From: Spartobacteria bacterium LR76
GTDB taxonomy: Bacteria; Verrucomicrobiota; Verrucomicrobiia; Chthoniobacterales; Terrimicrobiaceae
Assembly: GCA_003054655.1 (NCBI GenBank)
Contig: QAYZ01000010.1
Location: 62,001-126,000, forward strand
DNA length: 64,000 nucleotides
Reading direction: 5' to 3'
Part shown: piece after piece, positions 1-8,724 of the stretch
How positions within the stretch are numbered: position 1 is the first letter of the stretch
Layout of the letters: every line of letters begins with the position of its first letter
Notes under the pieces: generated by a model
What the model was told of the DNA's origin: nothing
Seen by the model: only the letters and a program-made list of their open reading frames with translations
Database searches by the model: none
Program-made: the position numbers and the translations under genes

Positions 1-522
1 TTCCGTGAACCGCTGGCCGGAGCTTTTGACCTCGGTGGTCTCGGTGCGGATCTCGACGCCCCTGGCCGGGGGTTCCTCAGGAGCGAGGATCTTGGAGTAT
101 TCCACGGCGGATTTGACGAGGGCGCGCAACATCTCGCTGTAGTCCTCGCCATGGAGGACGGGGGCGTTTTTCTCGGTGGAGACCCATTTGACGATGCTGT
201 CGGCATCCATATAGAGGCGCTCCTCGACTTTCGCGCCGCCCTTGTCCCACTCGCGGTAGACAAAGGCGAGCTTGCCGTCGGGGCCGGTGTAGTATTCCTC
301 GAGCAGCCCGGGGCTTTTGGCGAGGATCTTCACGGGGATGTCGCCCTGGCCGATCCAGCCGGTGAGGGAGGTGCCGTCGGGGTCGCGGGCCTTGACCTTT
401 TTATAGGTATCGAGGTTTTTCTCGATCTGGGAATAGACCGCCTTTTGCGCGGACGTATCCTGCGCGCAGGCTGACGCGACGACGGCCAGGCAAACGGCCA
501 CTAAGGGCAAATACCTCTTCAT
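1..522 (-). CDS. Secreted or lipid-anchored protein, 3' end beyond the window edge
   Basis: The minus strand is open from an ATG at 522 to the left edge, 174 codons with no stop, so the C-terminus is missing. The N-terminus MKRYLPLVAVCLAVVASACA is a clear signal peptide. Cleavage could be of the lipoprotein type at the Cys of SAC or signal peptidase I just after CA. The mature part is charged and rich in Lys, Asp and Glu, with a YxGPDGKLAFVYREWD stretch typical of an exported beta-strand domain. I recognise no family. A strong intrinsic terminator lies upstream at 629-666, so the gene is probably transcribed from its own promoter in 523-628. Confidence 0.75.
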   Translation of the reverse strand, partial: MKRYLPLVAVCLAVVASACAQDTSAQKAVYSQIEKNLDTYKKVKARDPDGTSLTGWIGQGDIPVKILAKSPGLLEEYYTGPDGKLAFVYREWDKGGAKVEERLYMDADSIVKWVSTEKNAPVLHGEDYSEMLRALVKSAVEYSKILAPEEPPARGVEIRTETTEVKSSGQRFTE

Positions 523-628
523 GCGACCCGCTTACTTCCCCGATCCGCGGAAAAACGCAAGCGGAGACTGCGGGTTTTCGACGGGTCCGCTTTCCGGCCG
601 GGCGCGGCGGGAACCTCGGGAGCGGGGG

Positions 629-666
629 AAAAAAAAGACCGGGCGGGCTTTGGGGGCCCGTCCGGT
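629..666 (-). terminator. Intrinsic terminator, minus strand
   Basis: Read on the minus strand, an 11-bp stem (ACCGGACGGGC pairing with GCCCGCCCGGT, one mismatch that can be G-U in RNA) encloses a short loop and is followed at once by eight T residues. It lies after the nucleotidyltransferase gene (stop at 794) and before the 1-522 gene. It could end the upstream transcript or act as an attenuator for the gene at 522. Confidence 0.75.
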
Positions 667-703
667 GGCTTTGGTCATTGCTCGATGTGTCAGTCTGGTG
701 GCT

Positions 704-714
704 TCACCTCCTTT
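704..714 (-). promoter_or_regulatory. Isolated perfect Shine-Dalgarno-like sequence
   Basis: The minus strand reads AAAGGAGGTGA, fully complementary to the 16S rRNA 3' end, yet no normally spaced start codon follows. The nearest in-frame ATG is about 29 nt downstream and a CTG about 13 nt downstream. The terminator at 629-666 would fall inside any such short reading frame. It may mark a leader peptide or a ribosome-binding element in an attenuator. No known riboswitch is recognised. Confidence 0.35.
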
Positions 715-793
715 CCCTGGCGCGTCTCCGTGGCGGGGCGCGCTTTGATGAGTGTCGCGGGCGGTTGTCTCCTGGTTGGGCCCGCCAATAAAT

Positions 794-1117
794 TCAGATC
801 TCCTCGCCGACCTTGCTGATGCGGTCGCGCTGCTCGGGTGCGAGGTGCTCGGCCTGGACGTAGTCAATACGCTTGCGCCCCATGCTGTCGCGTTCGCCGA
901 AGTTGCGCCGGCAGTCGGCCATGGCCGAGGCGACGAGCTCCTCGCGGACGCCTTCAAAGTAGACGTCGATGTCGGAGAAGTCCGGGTTGTAGGCTCCCAG
1001 CGTGAGAGAGCCGAAGAGCAGGACCTTGGTGGCGCCGTAACGGTCCTTCAGGTAGCGGCCGATGGAATGGGCCAACCTCCGCGCATAGGCCACAGGGATG
1101 TGATCCTTGAGTTGCAT
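794..1117 (-). CDS. Minimal nucleotidyltransferase domain protein (MNT-type)
   Basis: This 107-residue protein is a stand-alone Pol-beta-superfamily nucleotidyltransferase domain. The hallmark motif is visible: FGS at residues 35-37, then the metal-binding pair in FSDIDVYF (Asp49 and Asp51). MNT proteins of this size usually act as antitoxins that AMPylate a HEPN ribonuclease toxin (type VII toxin-antitoxin), or are substrate-recruiting subunits. No HEPN gene is visible on either side, so the role is open. The start is well supported by AGGAGG on the minus strand about 10 nt upstream of the ATG. Confidence 0.8.
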   Translation of the reverse strand: MQLKDHIPVAYARRLAHSIGRYLKDRYGATKVLLFGSLTLGAYNPDFSDIDVYFEGVREELVASAMADCRRNFGERDSMGRKRIDYVQAEHLAPEQRDRISKVGEEI

Positions 1118-1361
1118 AAGGTGTTTCCTCCTTCACGTGATAGCGAGCATAAGGCGGGCCAAGTTTTTCCCGCCCCGGAGACGCGGACCGGGGGAGATCG
1201 TACTGCCTTGGCGGACAGGCACATCCCAGCCGCGCCGTGCGGAGGGGCGCTGGTGGCTGATTTTCGCCAAGGGTGGAAATTTCCGGCCACCCCGGGCAGG
1301 GACGAGAGGATTTTACATGGAGCCGCTTGCGGGAGGCGGCGGGTGATGCTAGGGGAGCGTG

Positions 1362-2627
1362 ATGGTCGGGAAGGTGATGCATGGAGGGTATTGGCTGATG
1401 GCGCTCGCGGTAGCGCTGGTGCTGGCGTGCGGAGTGGCGCGCGCGGCGGATGTGGAGCAGGTCTATACGATCCAGCTCGAGAAGTTTGACCTGCCTGCGA
1501 GCGGGGGCGGGACGTACAGCAAGTACGGGATCTGGCTGTCGCTGGGCGGGTCGACGACGCCGCAGGTCTTTGAGTTCGACACGGGGGGCGAGGGTCTGTA
1601 CGCCGCGCACTCGGCGGATGCGGCCTGGTGGGGGGCGGACGTGACGGAGGAAACCACGTCGATCGACAAAAACTTCGGCAGCGGGCTGGAGTACACGGGC
1701 AAGGTGGCCAAGACGAGCGTGGCCTTTTACAATCCCCACAGCACCACGCAGGTGCTGGCCACGACGGCGGCGGATTACAAGGTGGGCAAGTCCGAGCACA
1801 TCGTGAATACGGACACGAGCACGGATCTCTGGCCGCCCGAGACGGTGGGGGGAAACCCGGCGCCGCCGGTGGATGGCAAATTTTACGGCGACTTTGGCCT
1901 GAGCCTGAAGAAGGGGGATCACGGGATCGAGAATGTCTTTGCGCAGCTATCCTATGGCGGCGGGGTGACGGCGGGCTACATCGTGTCGCTGGGCGAGCGG
2001 GGTTCCAGCCAGCAGCCGGGCATCCAGGTCGGGCTGGCGGCGAGCGACCTAACGAATCCCGACACCGTGTGGTTCACCATGGCGGCGGGGCCGGCGGGCG
2101 ACACCTTTGAGCACTCGGGGCTGGAGACCTATGCAGCCGAGCTGATCTCGGCCTCGCTGTATCTCTCCGGTGCCGGGGGAAAATCGGCGACTTTGACCGG
2201 CCTGGGTCTGAATCTCGACACGGGCAATGGCAGCCCGGGCATCCTTTACCAGCAGGACTCGGCGGATGAGACGGCACTCACGCCCGTGAGCAATGTGGAT
2301 GTGGACGGCAACCTGACCGGCCTGCAGGACGGTCTCCAGCTCACGCTGGTGGGCACGGATGCCAATGGCAACAGCGTGACGCTGGACCAGTTCCTCACCG
2401 GGTCGACCTATGGGACGAATCTCGTATGGGAGGAGTACCGCGGCGACGGCCAGGAGACGTACATGAACATCGGCCAGCTCCTCTTTGAGAAATACGCTGT
2501 CACTTATGACCTCGCGAACGGTCAGCTCGGCCTGACGCCCTACGCGGTGCCGGAGCCGGGAACGGCGGGTCTGCTCCTCGGCGGTGCGGCGGCGCTGCTC
2601 GCGTGGCGCTTAAACAGACGAGGCTAA
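1362..2627 (+). CDS. PEP-CTERM sorting-domain protein
   Basis: A 421-residue exported protein. A signal peptide (MALAVALVLACGVARA) is followed by a large Thr/Gly/Ser-rich domain, ending in the sorting tail VPEPGTAGLLLGGAAALLAW plus a basic RLNRRG end. PEP-CTERM tails are processed by an exosortase and place proteins in the extracellular matrix or outer surface. GTG at 1359 and ATG at 1377 are alternative starts; ATG 1362 is preferred because AGGGGAG lies a few bases upstream. The central domain contains FEFDTGGEG, faintly recalling a retropepsin-like or beta-sandwich fold, but I cannot assign it. Confidence 0.8.
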   Translation: MVGKVMHGGYWLMALAVALVLACGVARAADVEQVYTIQLEKFDLPASGGGTYSKYGIWLSLGGSTTPQVFEFDTGGEGLYAAHSADAAWWGADVTEETTSIDKNFGSGLEYTGKVAKTSVAFYNPHSTTQVLATTAADYKVGKSEHIVNTDTSTDLWPPETVGGNPAPPVDGKFYGDFGLSLKKGDHGIENVFAQLSYGGGVTAGYIVSLGERGSSQQPGIQVGLAASDLTNPDTVWFTMAAGPAGDTFEHSGLETYAAELISASLYLSGAGGKSATLTGLGLNLDTGNGSPGILYQQDSADETALTPVSNVDVDGNLTGLQDGLQLTLVGTDANGNSVTLDQFLTGSTYGTNLVWEEYRGDGQETYMNIGQLLFEKYAVTYDLANGQLGLTPYAVPEPGTAGLLLGGAAALLAWRLNRRG

Positions 2628-2654
2628 CAGAAGGCAGCGAAGGAAACGAAGGGA
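2628..2654 (+). repeat. Dispersed repeat, T module
   Basis: Directly after the stop codon of the PEP-CTERM gene the sequence reads ACAGAAGGCAGCGAAGG followed by AAACGAAGGGA. This is one copy of the AAGG/GAAGG-rich module found repeatedly in intergenic DNA of this window. Confidence 0.6.
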
Positions 2655-2776
2655 CGGCCTGGTGCATGACTGCCGCCGTCCCGGTGCGCTGGGCGCATCG
2701 CGGAGGAGAGGGCTTTGCGGTATTGCGCAGAGGTGGGCGGAGTGTTATCTGGTGCTCACTAAGGATTCGTCGACTT

Positions 2777-3232
2777 ATGAAAACCTTGCTTTGTTGTCTT
2801 GGTCTGCTGACTGCGATGTGTCTGCCGGGGCTTTCTGCGGCGGAGACGGTCCGGACGCGCGGACAGTATCAGGCCGGGGTGTCGGACTATCTCCAGGCAC
2901 ATGTTGCGAAGGTGTCCCTATCGGGGAACCGGGTGGTGCTTCACGGGGACGGCGAGGTCTTTGCCTTGAAGGGTGACAAACAAAACATCACGGGCTTTTC
3001 CGAACTTATCGTACTCCATCAGGCAGGAGATTCCTTTGTGGCGAATTTCGGAGCGAGGGAAGGAGTCAATACCATACTGACGCTGATAAAGGCGGATGCG
3101 TCGCGGATCGAGCTGCGCTATCGGGTGATGGGCGCGCGCAGCGGTGCGCTGCGGATGGACGAGGGAACGATCATCCTCCCTGCGGCGAAAACCGACGGGA
3201 GCGCGTCGGGCTCTCCTGGCGGCCCGGGTTGA
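2777..3232 (+). CDS. Small secreted protein of unknown function
   Basis: A 151-residue protein. The ATG at 2777 opens a good signal peptide (MKTLLCCLGLLTAMCLPGLS, cleavage near AA-ET). The reading frame is open further upstream, but that part lacks protein-like composition. The mature domain alternates hydrophobic and charged residues (VSLSGNRVVLHGDGEVFALK), suggesting a beta-barrel or beta-sandwich. The C-terminus is Gly/Ser/Pro-rich and overlaps the convergent LacI gene by about 60 bp. No family recognised. Confidence 0.65.
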   Translation: MKTLLCCLGLLTAMCLPGLSAAETVRTRGQYQAGVSDYLQAHVAKVSLSGNRVVLHGDGEVFALKGDKQNITGFSELIVLHQAGDSFVANFGAREGVNTILTLIKADASRIELRYRVMGARSGALRMDEGTIILPAAKTDGSASGSPGGPG

Positions 3233-4265
3233 CAGGCGGGACGGTGTCGCCGTCGATCCAGCGGCCTGCGATGAGGGTGACCTTGGGGTGGGCGGGGAGG
3301 CCGAATTCGTTGCAGAAGATCTTGCCCGCCACGAGCTCGACGAGGGTCGCGCCGAGCAGGTCGGAGTCTTCCACCACGCCGCTGTAGGGCTCGCCGGGCA
3401 CGGAGGCGAGGCAGGCCACGGCGAGATCCTGCGGGATGCGCAGCCCCATGCGGCGAAACCAGATCATCTCATGCCCGGCGGGGCAGATGATGGCCTCGGG
3501 CCGCCATTTTTCGTACCACTTTTTAAACCTCGCGTAGGGTGCCTCGTCGGGATTGCCTGCCATGAGCGGGATGGCGGCGGCGGAGGGGTGGAGATGCTGG
3601 CGGCCGAGGTAGGCGTGGAGCCAGTAGCTGTTGCCTCCCGAGGCGGCGGCCTGCGGCAGGCACATGCCGATGCGGCGATAGCCCCGGCGGTGGAGTTCGT
3701 CCCAGACGATCTCGACATTGCGGAGGTGGTGATTGGCCACCACGTCGACCTTGGCCTGCTGCCAGGAAAAGCCATTGGCGACGCAGGCAAAGCGGGACCA
3801 GTCAAAACACGGCGTCTCGTCCCGGAGGCGGCGCGGCGCGGCGAGGATCATGCCCTCGATGCCGCGGGCGGAGAGGATGCGGTTTACCTTCTGGTCGCTC
3901 ATGCCGGTCTGCCGGAGGTAGAAGCACTCGGCGTGAAACCCGAGCCGTTCCGCGCGGGCGGTCATGCTCTGGTACTGGCGGCGATAGACTTCGTGAACCA
4001 GCCAGTCCTTTTCCGATTCGGCGTCGATGATGATGGCGATGCAGCCCTTGTCCTGGAGCGGCCGGCCGGAGCGGATGTGCTGCATGAGGGCGGAGACATA
4101 GGCATTGGACCGATAGCCAAGGCGCTCGGCCTCCTGCCTCACACGCTCGCGGGTCGCCTCCGGGATGCGCGGATGCCCTCTGAGGGCGAGCGATACAGTG
4201 GTCTGGTTAAGCCCCAAGGCTTCGGCGATGGCGCGTTGGTTGGGCATGGGGAAGGTGTTGGTCAT
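3171..4265 (-). CDS. LacI-family transcriptional regulator
   Basis: A 364-residue regulator. The N-terminal LacI helix-turn-helix is clear (QRAIAEALGLNQTTVSLALRG, then a hinge region PEATRERVRQEAERLGYRSN). A periplasmic-binding-protein-like ligand domain follows from about residue 70. It is divergent from the beta-strand-repeat gene at 4323, which starts a run of same-strand carbohydrate genes, so it probably controls that module in response to a sugar. Starts at 4265 (MTNTF) and 4247 (MPNQR) are both possible. The 3' end overlaps the convergent gene ending at 3232. Confidence 0.88.
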   Translation of the reverse strand: MTNTFPMPNQRAIAEALGLNQTTVSLALRGHPRIPEATRERVRQEAERLGYRSNAYVSALMQHIRSGRPLQDKGCIAIIIDAESEKDWLVHEVYRRQYQSMTARAERLGFHAECFYLRQTGMSDQKVNRILSARGIEGMILAAPRRLRDETPCFDWSRFACVANGFSWQQAKVDVVANHHLRNVEIVWDELHRRGYRRIGMCLPQAAASGGNSYWLHAYLGRQHLHPSAAAIPLMAGNPDEAPYARFKKWYEKWRPEAIICPAGHEMIWFRRMGLRIPQDLAVACLASVPGEPYSGVVEDSDLLGATLVELVAGKIFCNEFGLPAHPKVTLIAGRWIDGDTVPPVNPGRQESPTRSRRFSPQGG

Positions 4266-4275
4266 CGTGATGACC
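4260..4275. promoter_or_regulatory. Palindromic candidate LacI operator
   Basis: GGTCATCGTGATGACC has perfect 7-bp inverted arms around a 2-bp centre and overlaps the start codon of the LacI gene in the divergent intergenic region. Its size fits a LacI-family operator, and its position would allow both autorepression and control of the divergent operon. Confidence 0.5.
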
Positions 4276-4322
4276 GGACAAACAATTGCAAGGGAAAATG
4301 GCGATTTTAGAGTGGTTCCATC

Positions 4323-5921
4323 ATGAAGTCCCCCTATCGGAACTCCCCGTGCCTCGCCGTGATCCTGTGCGCAACCCTGACAACGTTGCTTTTGCCCAAG
4401 GATGCATTTTCCCAAACGACCTACACCTGGAGCGGCGGCGGCGCCGACCAGCTTTGGAGCAATAGCGCAAACTGGTCCGGGGGTACGGCGCCTGCCGGAG
4501 CCTCCGGGTCGACGGATGCCATCGTCCTCGGGCTCACCACGGGAGCCACTGCCCCGGTGGTAGATGCCCACAGCCCGTGGTATCTGCAGACGCTGTCCTT
4601 CCTGTCGGGCGCGGGCAATGTGACGCTCACGGGCAACGACCTGAACTTCACCTCGACCACCGTGGTTTCGACGACCGTGATCAATGCCAATGTCGCAGGG
4701 ACCTTTAGCCATTCCATCGCTAATAATATCACGCTGGCTAACTGGAACGTCATCCGGTCGGGGACGCAGTCGGGCGGCAACCTGACGTTGACGGGAAACA
4801 TCACATCCGGCTCGGGATCGAATACGATCGTGTTTCGCGGCGTGGGCAATGCGTCATCAGTCACGGGCGTGATCGGAGGCTCCAGCACGTCGAAGGTCAA
4901 TGTGCAGAAGTTTGACAGCGGTACGTGGACCTTTTCCAACGCGTCCAACCGCATCGCCAGTTTCATCGCCGGAGGCGGAAAGACCGTCATCGGCGGCAAC
5001 AACGCCCTGGGCGATGGAGTGGTGCTCTCGATCGGAAACACCAGCGGCATCGGGAACATCCAGGTCGACCTCAACGGCTACTCGCAGCGGCTCGGCGGCC
5101 TCACGGGCGTGACGAACGACAACGCGAGCAACCGCGAGATCGTCACCAACTCCTCCGCCACGCTCAGCACGCTGACCTATGAGCGCACGACAGCCACGGG
5201 CAACCAGACTTTCGGCGGGCAGATCACCGGCAACATCGCGCTGGTCAAGCGCGGGTCGAACACGCTCACGCTCACCGCCGATGGCATTCATGCCAACTCG
5301 GGTGAGAATACCTATACGGGATCGACCACCATCGCGGAGGGAACCCTGCTGCTCTCCGGCGGAGCGGTCCTGAGCAATACCTCGGCGATCACAGTGGACT
5401 CGGGAGCGGTCTTCGATGTGAGCCAGACCACGTCGGGCTTCACTGTGAAGGCCACCCAGTCGATCGGCGGTGCGGGCAAGGTGTTGAGCACCTCCAAAAC
5501 CCTCACGCTCAACGGCGCACTCAAGCCATCGGGCACGCTGACCGTGGATGGCGGTGCGTTGGCGCTGGGAAGCTCGGCCACGTTTACCTTCACACTGGGC
5601 ACGACGAGCGACTCGATCCTGCTCACCAACGGGGCGACGCTCGCCCTCGGATCGGGCACCCTTGGGTTCTCGGACTTTGCCTTCACGACGGGCGCGGGCT
5701 TTGCCAGTGGCACATACGTGCTGATCTCGGGCGCGTCCTCGCTGACGGGTTCGCTCGATGCGGCGAATCTCACCGGTTCCCTCGGCAGCTACACGGGGAC
5801 GCTCGCGATCGACGGGAGCAATCTCGTGCTGAACGTCGTGCCCGAGCCCGGCTCGACCGCCCTGGTTGCGCTGGGATCTTTGCTCGTTATTGTGATCCGT
5901 CGGCGTCATTCTGTAGCCTGA
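4323..5921 (+). CDS. Autotransporter-associated beta-strand-repeat protein with PEP-CTERM tail
   Basis: A 532-residue exported protein. A signal peptide (ending near DAFSQ) precedes the typical opening TYTWSGGGADQLWSNSANW. Gly/Thr/Ser-rich strands follow with the family phrases TLTGNDLNF, NTYTGSTTIAEGTLLLSGG and TLTLNGALKPSGTLTVDGG. The end is VPEPGSTALVALGSLLVIVI plus RRRHSVA, a PEP-CTERM sorting tail. Such proteins form long beta-helical surface fibres and are abundant in Verrucomicrobiota. It is the first gene of a same-strand run with short gaps extending to 11861, next to a divergent LacI gene, so it is probably expressed with carbohydrate genes. Confidence 0.88.
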   Translation: MKSPYRNSPCLAVILCATLTTLLLPKDAFSQTTYTWSGGGADQLWSNSANWSGGTAPAGASGSTDAIVLGLTTGATAPVVDAHSPWYLQTLSFLSGAGNVTLTGNDLNFTSTTVVSTTVINANVAGTFSHSIANNITLANWNVIRSGTQSGGNLTLTGNITSGSGSNTIVFRGVGNASSVTGVIGGSSTSKVNVQKFDSGTWTFSNASNRIASFIAGGGKTVIGGNNALGDGVVLSIGNTSGIGNIQVDLNGYSQRLGGLTGVTNDNASNREIVTNSSATLSTLTYERTTATGNQTFGGQITGNIALVKRGSNTLTLTADGIHANSGENTYTGSTTIAEGTLLLSGGAVLSNTSAITVDSGAVFDVSQTTSGFTVKATQSIGGAGKVLSTSKTLTLNGALKPSGTLTVDGGALALGSSATFTFTLGTTSDSILLTNGATLALGSGTLGFSDFAFTTGAGFASGTYVLISGASSLTGSLDAANLTGSLGSYTGTLAIDGSNLVLNVVPEPGSTALVALGSLLVIVIRRRHSVA

Positions 5922-5940
5922 ACCCTCCCCTCCTTCCCCC

Positions 5941-6621
5941 ATGACCACCTGCCGTCAACGCGGCTTTTCCCTGATGGAGACCCTGGTGTGCGTAGCGCTC
6001 ATCGGCGTATTGAGCGCGGTGCTGCTGAGCGCGACCCGGAACATCCAGGGAAAAGGCAACCTCGCCCGCTGTGCCAACAACCTGCGACAGATCGGAGCCG
6101 CGGCCAACCTGTACGCGGGAGAGCACAACGGGCGGTATCCCACACTCCCCGCCACCTCGAGCAACTGGGATGCCTACACCATCTGGAACAACCCGGGCGG
6201 AGCGAAGCAGTGGATGTACTTTGGCAAGCTGGTCGAGGAGGGGTACATCACCGACGGGCGCGTCTTTTATTGCCCGACGGCGCTGCCCGGGACCTTTGAC
6301 TACGCGAGCCAGTGGGGAGCCAGGGTGCAAGGCAATACAGTGAATGGGGGCTTCCGCATCGGCTATCTCCAGCGGGTGGCCGACACCGAGCCGATGCCGG
6401 GCCAGATCATGGCCACCGGGGGGCGCAACCGCATCCTGATGACGGATAACTTTCGTGCTGCCAACTACAGCGGGCATCCGTACGCCACCAAGAACACCAT
6501 CGGCCAGCGCTGGGTGAATGCCCTTTTCTCCGACGGGCATGTGGTCTGCGACAGCTCCGGCAACCGCTGGGCGCACACGCTGACCGGCTCGCTTTACGAC
6601 GAGTGGGAGAGGAATCCCTGA
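5941..6621 (+). CDS. Pseudopilin with prepilin-type N-terminal methylation motif
   Basis: A 226-residue protein. It starts with a short basic leader and the prepilin peptidase site RG/FSLMETL (Glu5 of the mature form present), then a hydrophobic helix, then a soluble domain beginning CANNLRQIGAAANLYAGEHN. The end carries NALFSDGHV, the H-X9-DG-type motif seen in large verrucomicrobial and planctomycetal pseudopilin families. These proteins resemble type II secretion minor pseudopilins, but most genomes encode dozens beside surface or sugar genes, so a specific function is unknown. It lies 19 nt after the beta-strand-repeat gene. Confidence 0.88.
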   Translation: MTTCRQRGFSLMETLVCVALIGVLSAVLLSATRNIQGKGNLARCANNLRQIGAAANLYAGEHNGRYPTLPATSSNWDAYTIWNNPGGAKQWMYFGKLVEEGYITDGRVFYCPTALPGTFDYASQWGARVQGNTVNGGFRIGYLQRVADTEPMPGQIMATGGRNRILMTDNFRAANYSGHPYATKNTIGQRWVNALFSDGHVVCDSSGNRWAHTLTGSLYDEWERNP

Positions 6622-6643
6622 TGCGTCCGGCACGACTTTTACC

Positions 6644-8719
6644 ATGACCCCGTATCATTTCAAACTTTCCGGTCTCCTTTGCGCGCTGGCGCTCACCGTG
6701 CAGGGTTGCTCGCGACCGCCCGAGGCGGAAAAGCCGGGGGAGCTGACCTTTTACAGTCGGGCCGTGCGGGATGCGAAACTGTCGGCGGAGGCGGACCCCG
6801 CCATCCAGAAGCGGCTGGACCGCATCCTGGCCGAGGCGCGCTCGATTCTCGCGCTGCCTCTCGTGCGGCGGGCGGGTTCCCTCGCGGAACTGCGCAGCGC
6901 CCGGGACAACCGAATCGGTTCCATCGACAGCCGCACGGATGTGGTGAGCCAGACCGACCCGGCGAAGGCAGAGATATTCGCGCTCTCCATGGCCGATACG
7001 AACACCGCCGGGCTGGTCGCCCGCGAACTGCCGCTGCTGGCCGCCGCGTATGAGATCACGGGTGACAAGGCGTTCCTCGACCGCGTCGTCAGCCAGCTCA
7101 GGGAGGTCGTTTCCTGGCAGCCCCTGCAGCGTCCCGGCTGGACTCTGTACACGGCGAAGAACTCGCTTCCCGCCGGGGGACGGGATGGAGTGTGGCTCTC
7201 CACCGGCCTCGGCATCGCTGCCATCGTACAGACGCTGCAAGTCCTGCCGGAGGGTGCGCTCCCGCCGGACCTCGTCGCCGCGCTGCGCCGCCAGCTCGCG
7301 ACCGAGATGGACCAGAGCGTGCAGGATTGGAAAGACCGCCTGCCATGGTTCGTGCGATCGGACAAGGTGGTGACGAATCAATGGGTCGTCCCGTCGAGCG
7401 GGATCGTGCTGGCCGCAGCGTATCTCGGCCGGGGCGAGCATGCGGAGGCCTACGATCTCGGGATGAAGAATCTCGAGGCGACTGTCCAGGCATTTGGCAC
7501 CGACGGGTCGTCCTCCGAGGGCGCGATCTATGCCGCGCACTGGACGGCTCCGTTTCTCTTTCTCGCCTCGCGGGCCGCGCAGGATGCGGGCGATGACCGG
7601 CTGGCGCAAAGCCCGTTCCTGAGGAATTTCCCCAACTGGCTGGCGGGAGCCTTTCAGCCGGGCGGCTATGTGGTGAACTGCTTCGACGGATACACGGCGC
7701 TCCGCGGCACGCAGCCGCTGCTGCTCCCCGATATCACGCTGCTCACGGTGCTCAGCCAGTCGCCCGCGCTCATCTGGCTGCTGCAAAATGAGTTTGGCCC
7801 GTCCATGTCGCCGCTGGATCTCTACGGCATCATGGCACTGAGCCTCAATGAGACCTCCGCGGAACCCCCGCCGCTCTACGGTGCCTATGAGCGCGCGGCC
7901 TGGGTGGTGTGGCGCAGCAGTTGGCAGCCGGATGCCTCGGGCGTGTGGATACGCGGCGGGCATCGCACAGACTTTCACGATCACAATGATCGCGGGCACG
8001 TGAACTTTATCGTCAATGGAAAGGCGGTCCTCATCGAGGCGGGAACGCCCACCTACAGCCTGCCCGAGAAGGAGGCGGAGTTTAACTCCGTGCGTGGCCA
8101 CAATGTCCTGCAGGTCGGCGACGAGATCCTCCCGCGCAAGCAGCCAGCGCCCATCACCGTGCACCGATTGGATGCCCAGGGCGGCGATATCACCGTGGAG
8201 GCCGGGGCGGGATACCTCAACGGTTCGTCCAAATGGGTCGACGGCGCGGGAGAGACGCCTCGCGGCTCCCTCAACCCCGTGCGCTGGACGCGCCGGGTGA
8301 CATGGGATTCGCAGCGCATGGAGGTGACGGACCAGGTGATGCTTCCCGAGGCCGAGCGGGTGACCTTCCGCTGGCATCTGGGGTCGGAGCAGCCGCTGGA
8401 GATCGCGGCGGGCGCGGATGCGCTTTCATTCCACGCGACCCTCCCGGCGGGAGTCATGAAATTCCCCGGCTGGATCTCCCGCGAGAACCAGCCCCTGGTC
8501 GAGGGTGTGGACTGGCAGGCTCCGGAGAAGGATATCGTCAATACGCCATCGGCGACATTTGCCATCACAGCGGACCAGCCGGTCGAGGCCCGCCAGGAGA
8601 AGGGGATGGATCACGCCTTCAAGTTCCGTCTCTGGAAACATCAGCACACGACGCTCGTGGTGCAGTCGCGGGAGAAGGTGCAGGCCATCACGATCAGGAC
8701 TGTCATCACAGCTCAATAA
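6644..8719 (+). CDS. Heparinase II/III-family polysaccharide lyase, lipoprotein
   Basis: A 691-residue protein. A lipoprotein signal (ALALTVQGCS) points to an outer-membrane or periplasmic anchor. The N-terminal half is an alpha/alpha toroid-like helical domain. From about residue 435 comes the heparinase II/III beta domain with DFHDHNDRGHVNFIVNGK and VLIEAGTPTY, where the His/Asp cluster matches the conserved metal/substrate region. Lyases of this group cleave uronic-acid polysaccharides by beta-elimination; the actual substrate cannot be read from sequence. The gene is tightly packed between a pseudopilin and an oxidoreductase gene. Confidence 0.82.
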   Translation: MTPYHFKLSGLLCALALTVQGCSRPPEAEKPGELTFYSRAVRDAKLSAEADPAIQKRLDRILAEARSILALPLVRRAGSLAELRSARDNRIGSIDSRTDVVSQTDPAKAEIFALSMADTNTAGLVARELPLLAAAYEITGDKAFLDRVVSQLREVVSWQPLQRPGWTLYTAKNSLPAGGRDGVWLSTGLGIAAIVQTLQVLPEGALPPDLVAALRRQLATEMDQSVQDWKDRLPWFVRSDKVVTNQWVVPSSGIVLAAAYLGRGEHAEAYDLGMKNLEATVQAFGTDGSSSEGAIYAAHWTAPFLFLASRAAQDAGDDRLAQSPFLRNFPNWLAGAFQPGGYVVNCFDGYTALRGTQPLLLPDITLLTVLSQSPALIWLLQNEFGPSMSPLDLYGIMALSLNETSAEPPPLYGAYERAAWVVWRSSWQPDASGVWIRGGHRTDFHDHNDRGHVNFIVNGKAVLIEAGTPTYSLPEKEAEFNSVRGHNVLQVGDEILPRKQPAPITVHRLDAQGGDITVEAGAGYLNGSSKWVDGAGETPRGSLNPVRWTRRVTWDSQRMEVTDQVMLPEAERVTFRWHLGSEQPLEIAAGADALSFHATLPAGVMKFPGWISRENQPLVEGVDWQAPEKDIVNTPSATFAITADQPVEARQEKGMDHAFKFRLWKHQHTTLVVQSREKVQAITIRTVITAQ

Positions 8720-8724
8720 AGAAA

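Noticed and set aside
532-957. 141-codon minus-strand ORF
   Set aside because: Its first part is the nucleotidyltransferase gene in another frame, and its second part contains the terminator hairpin with T tract.
3144-4310. 388-codon plus-strand ORF opposite the LacI gene
   Set aside because: It is the antisense shadow of a clear LacI gene and has no family signal.
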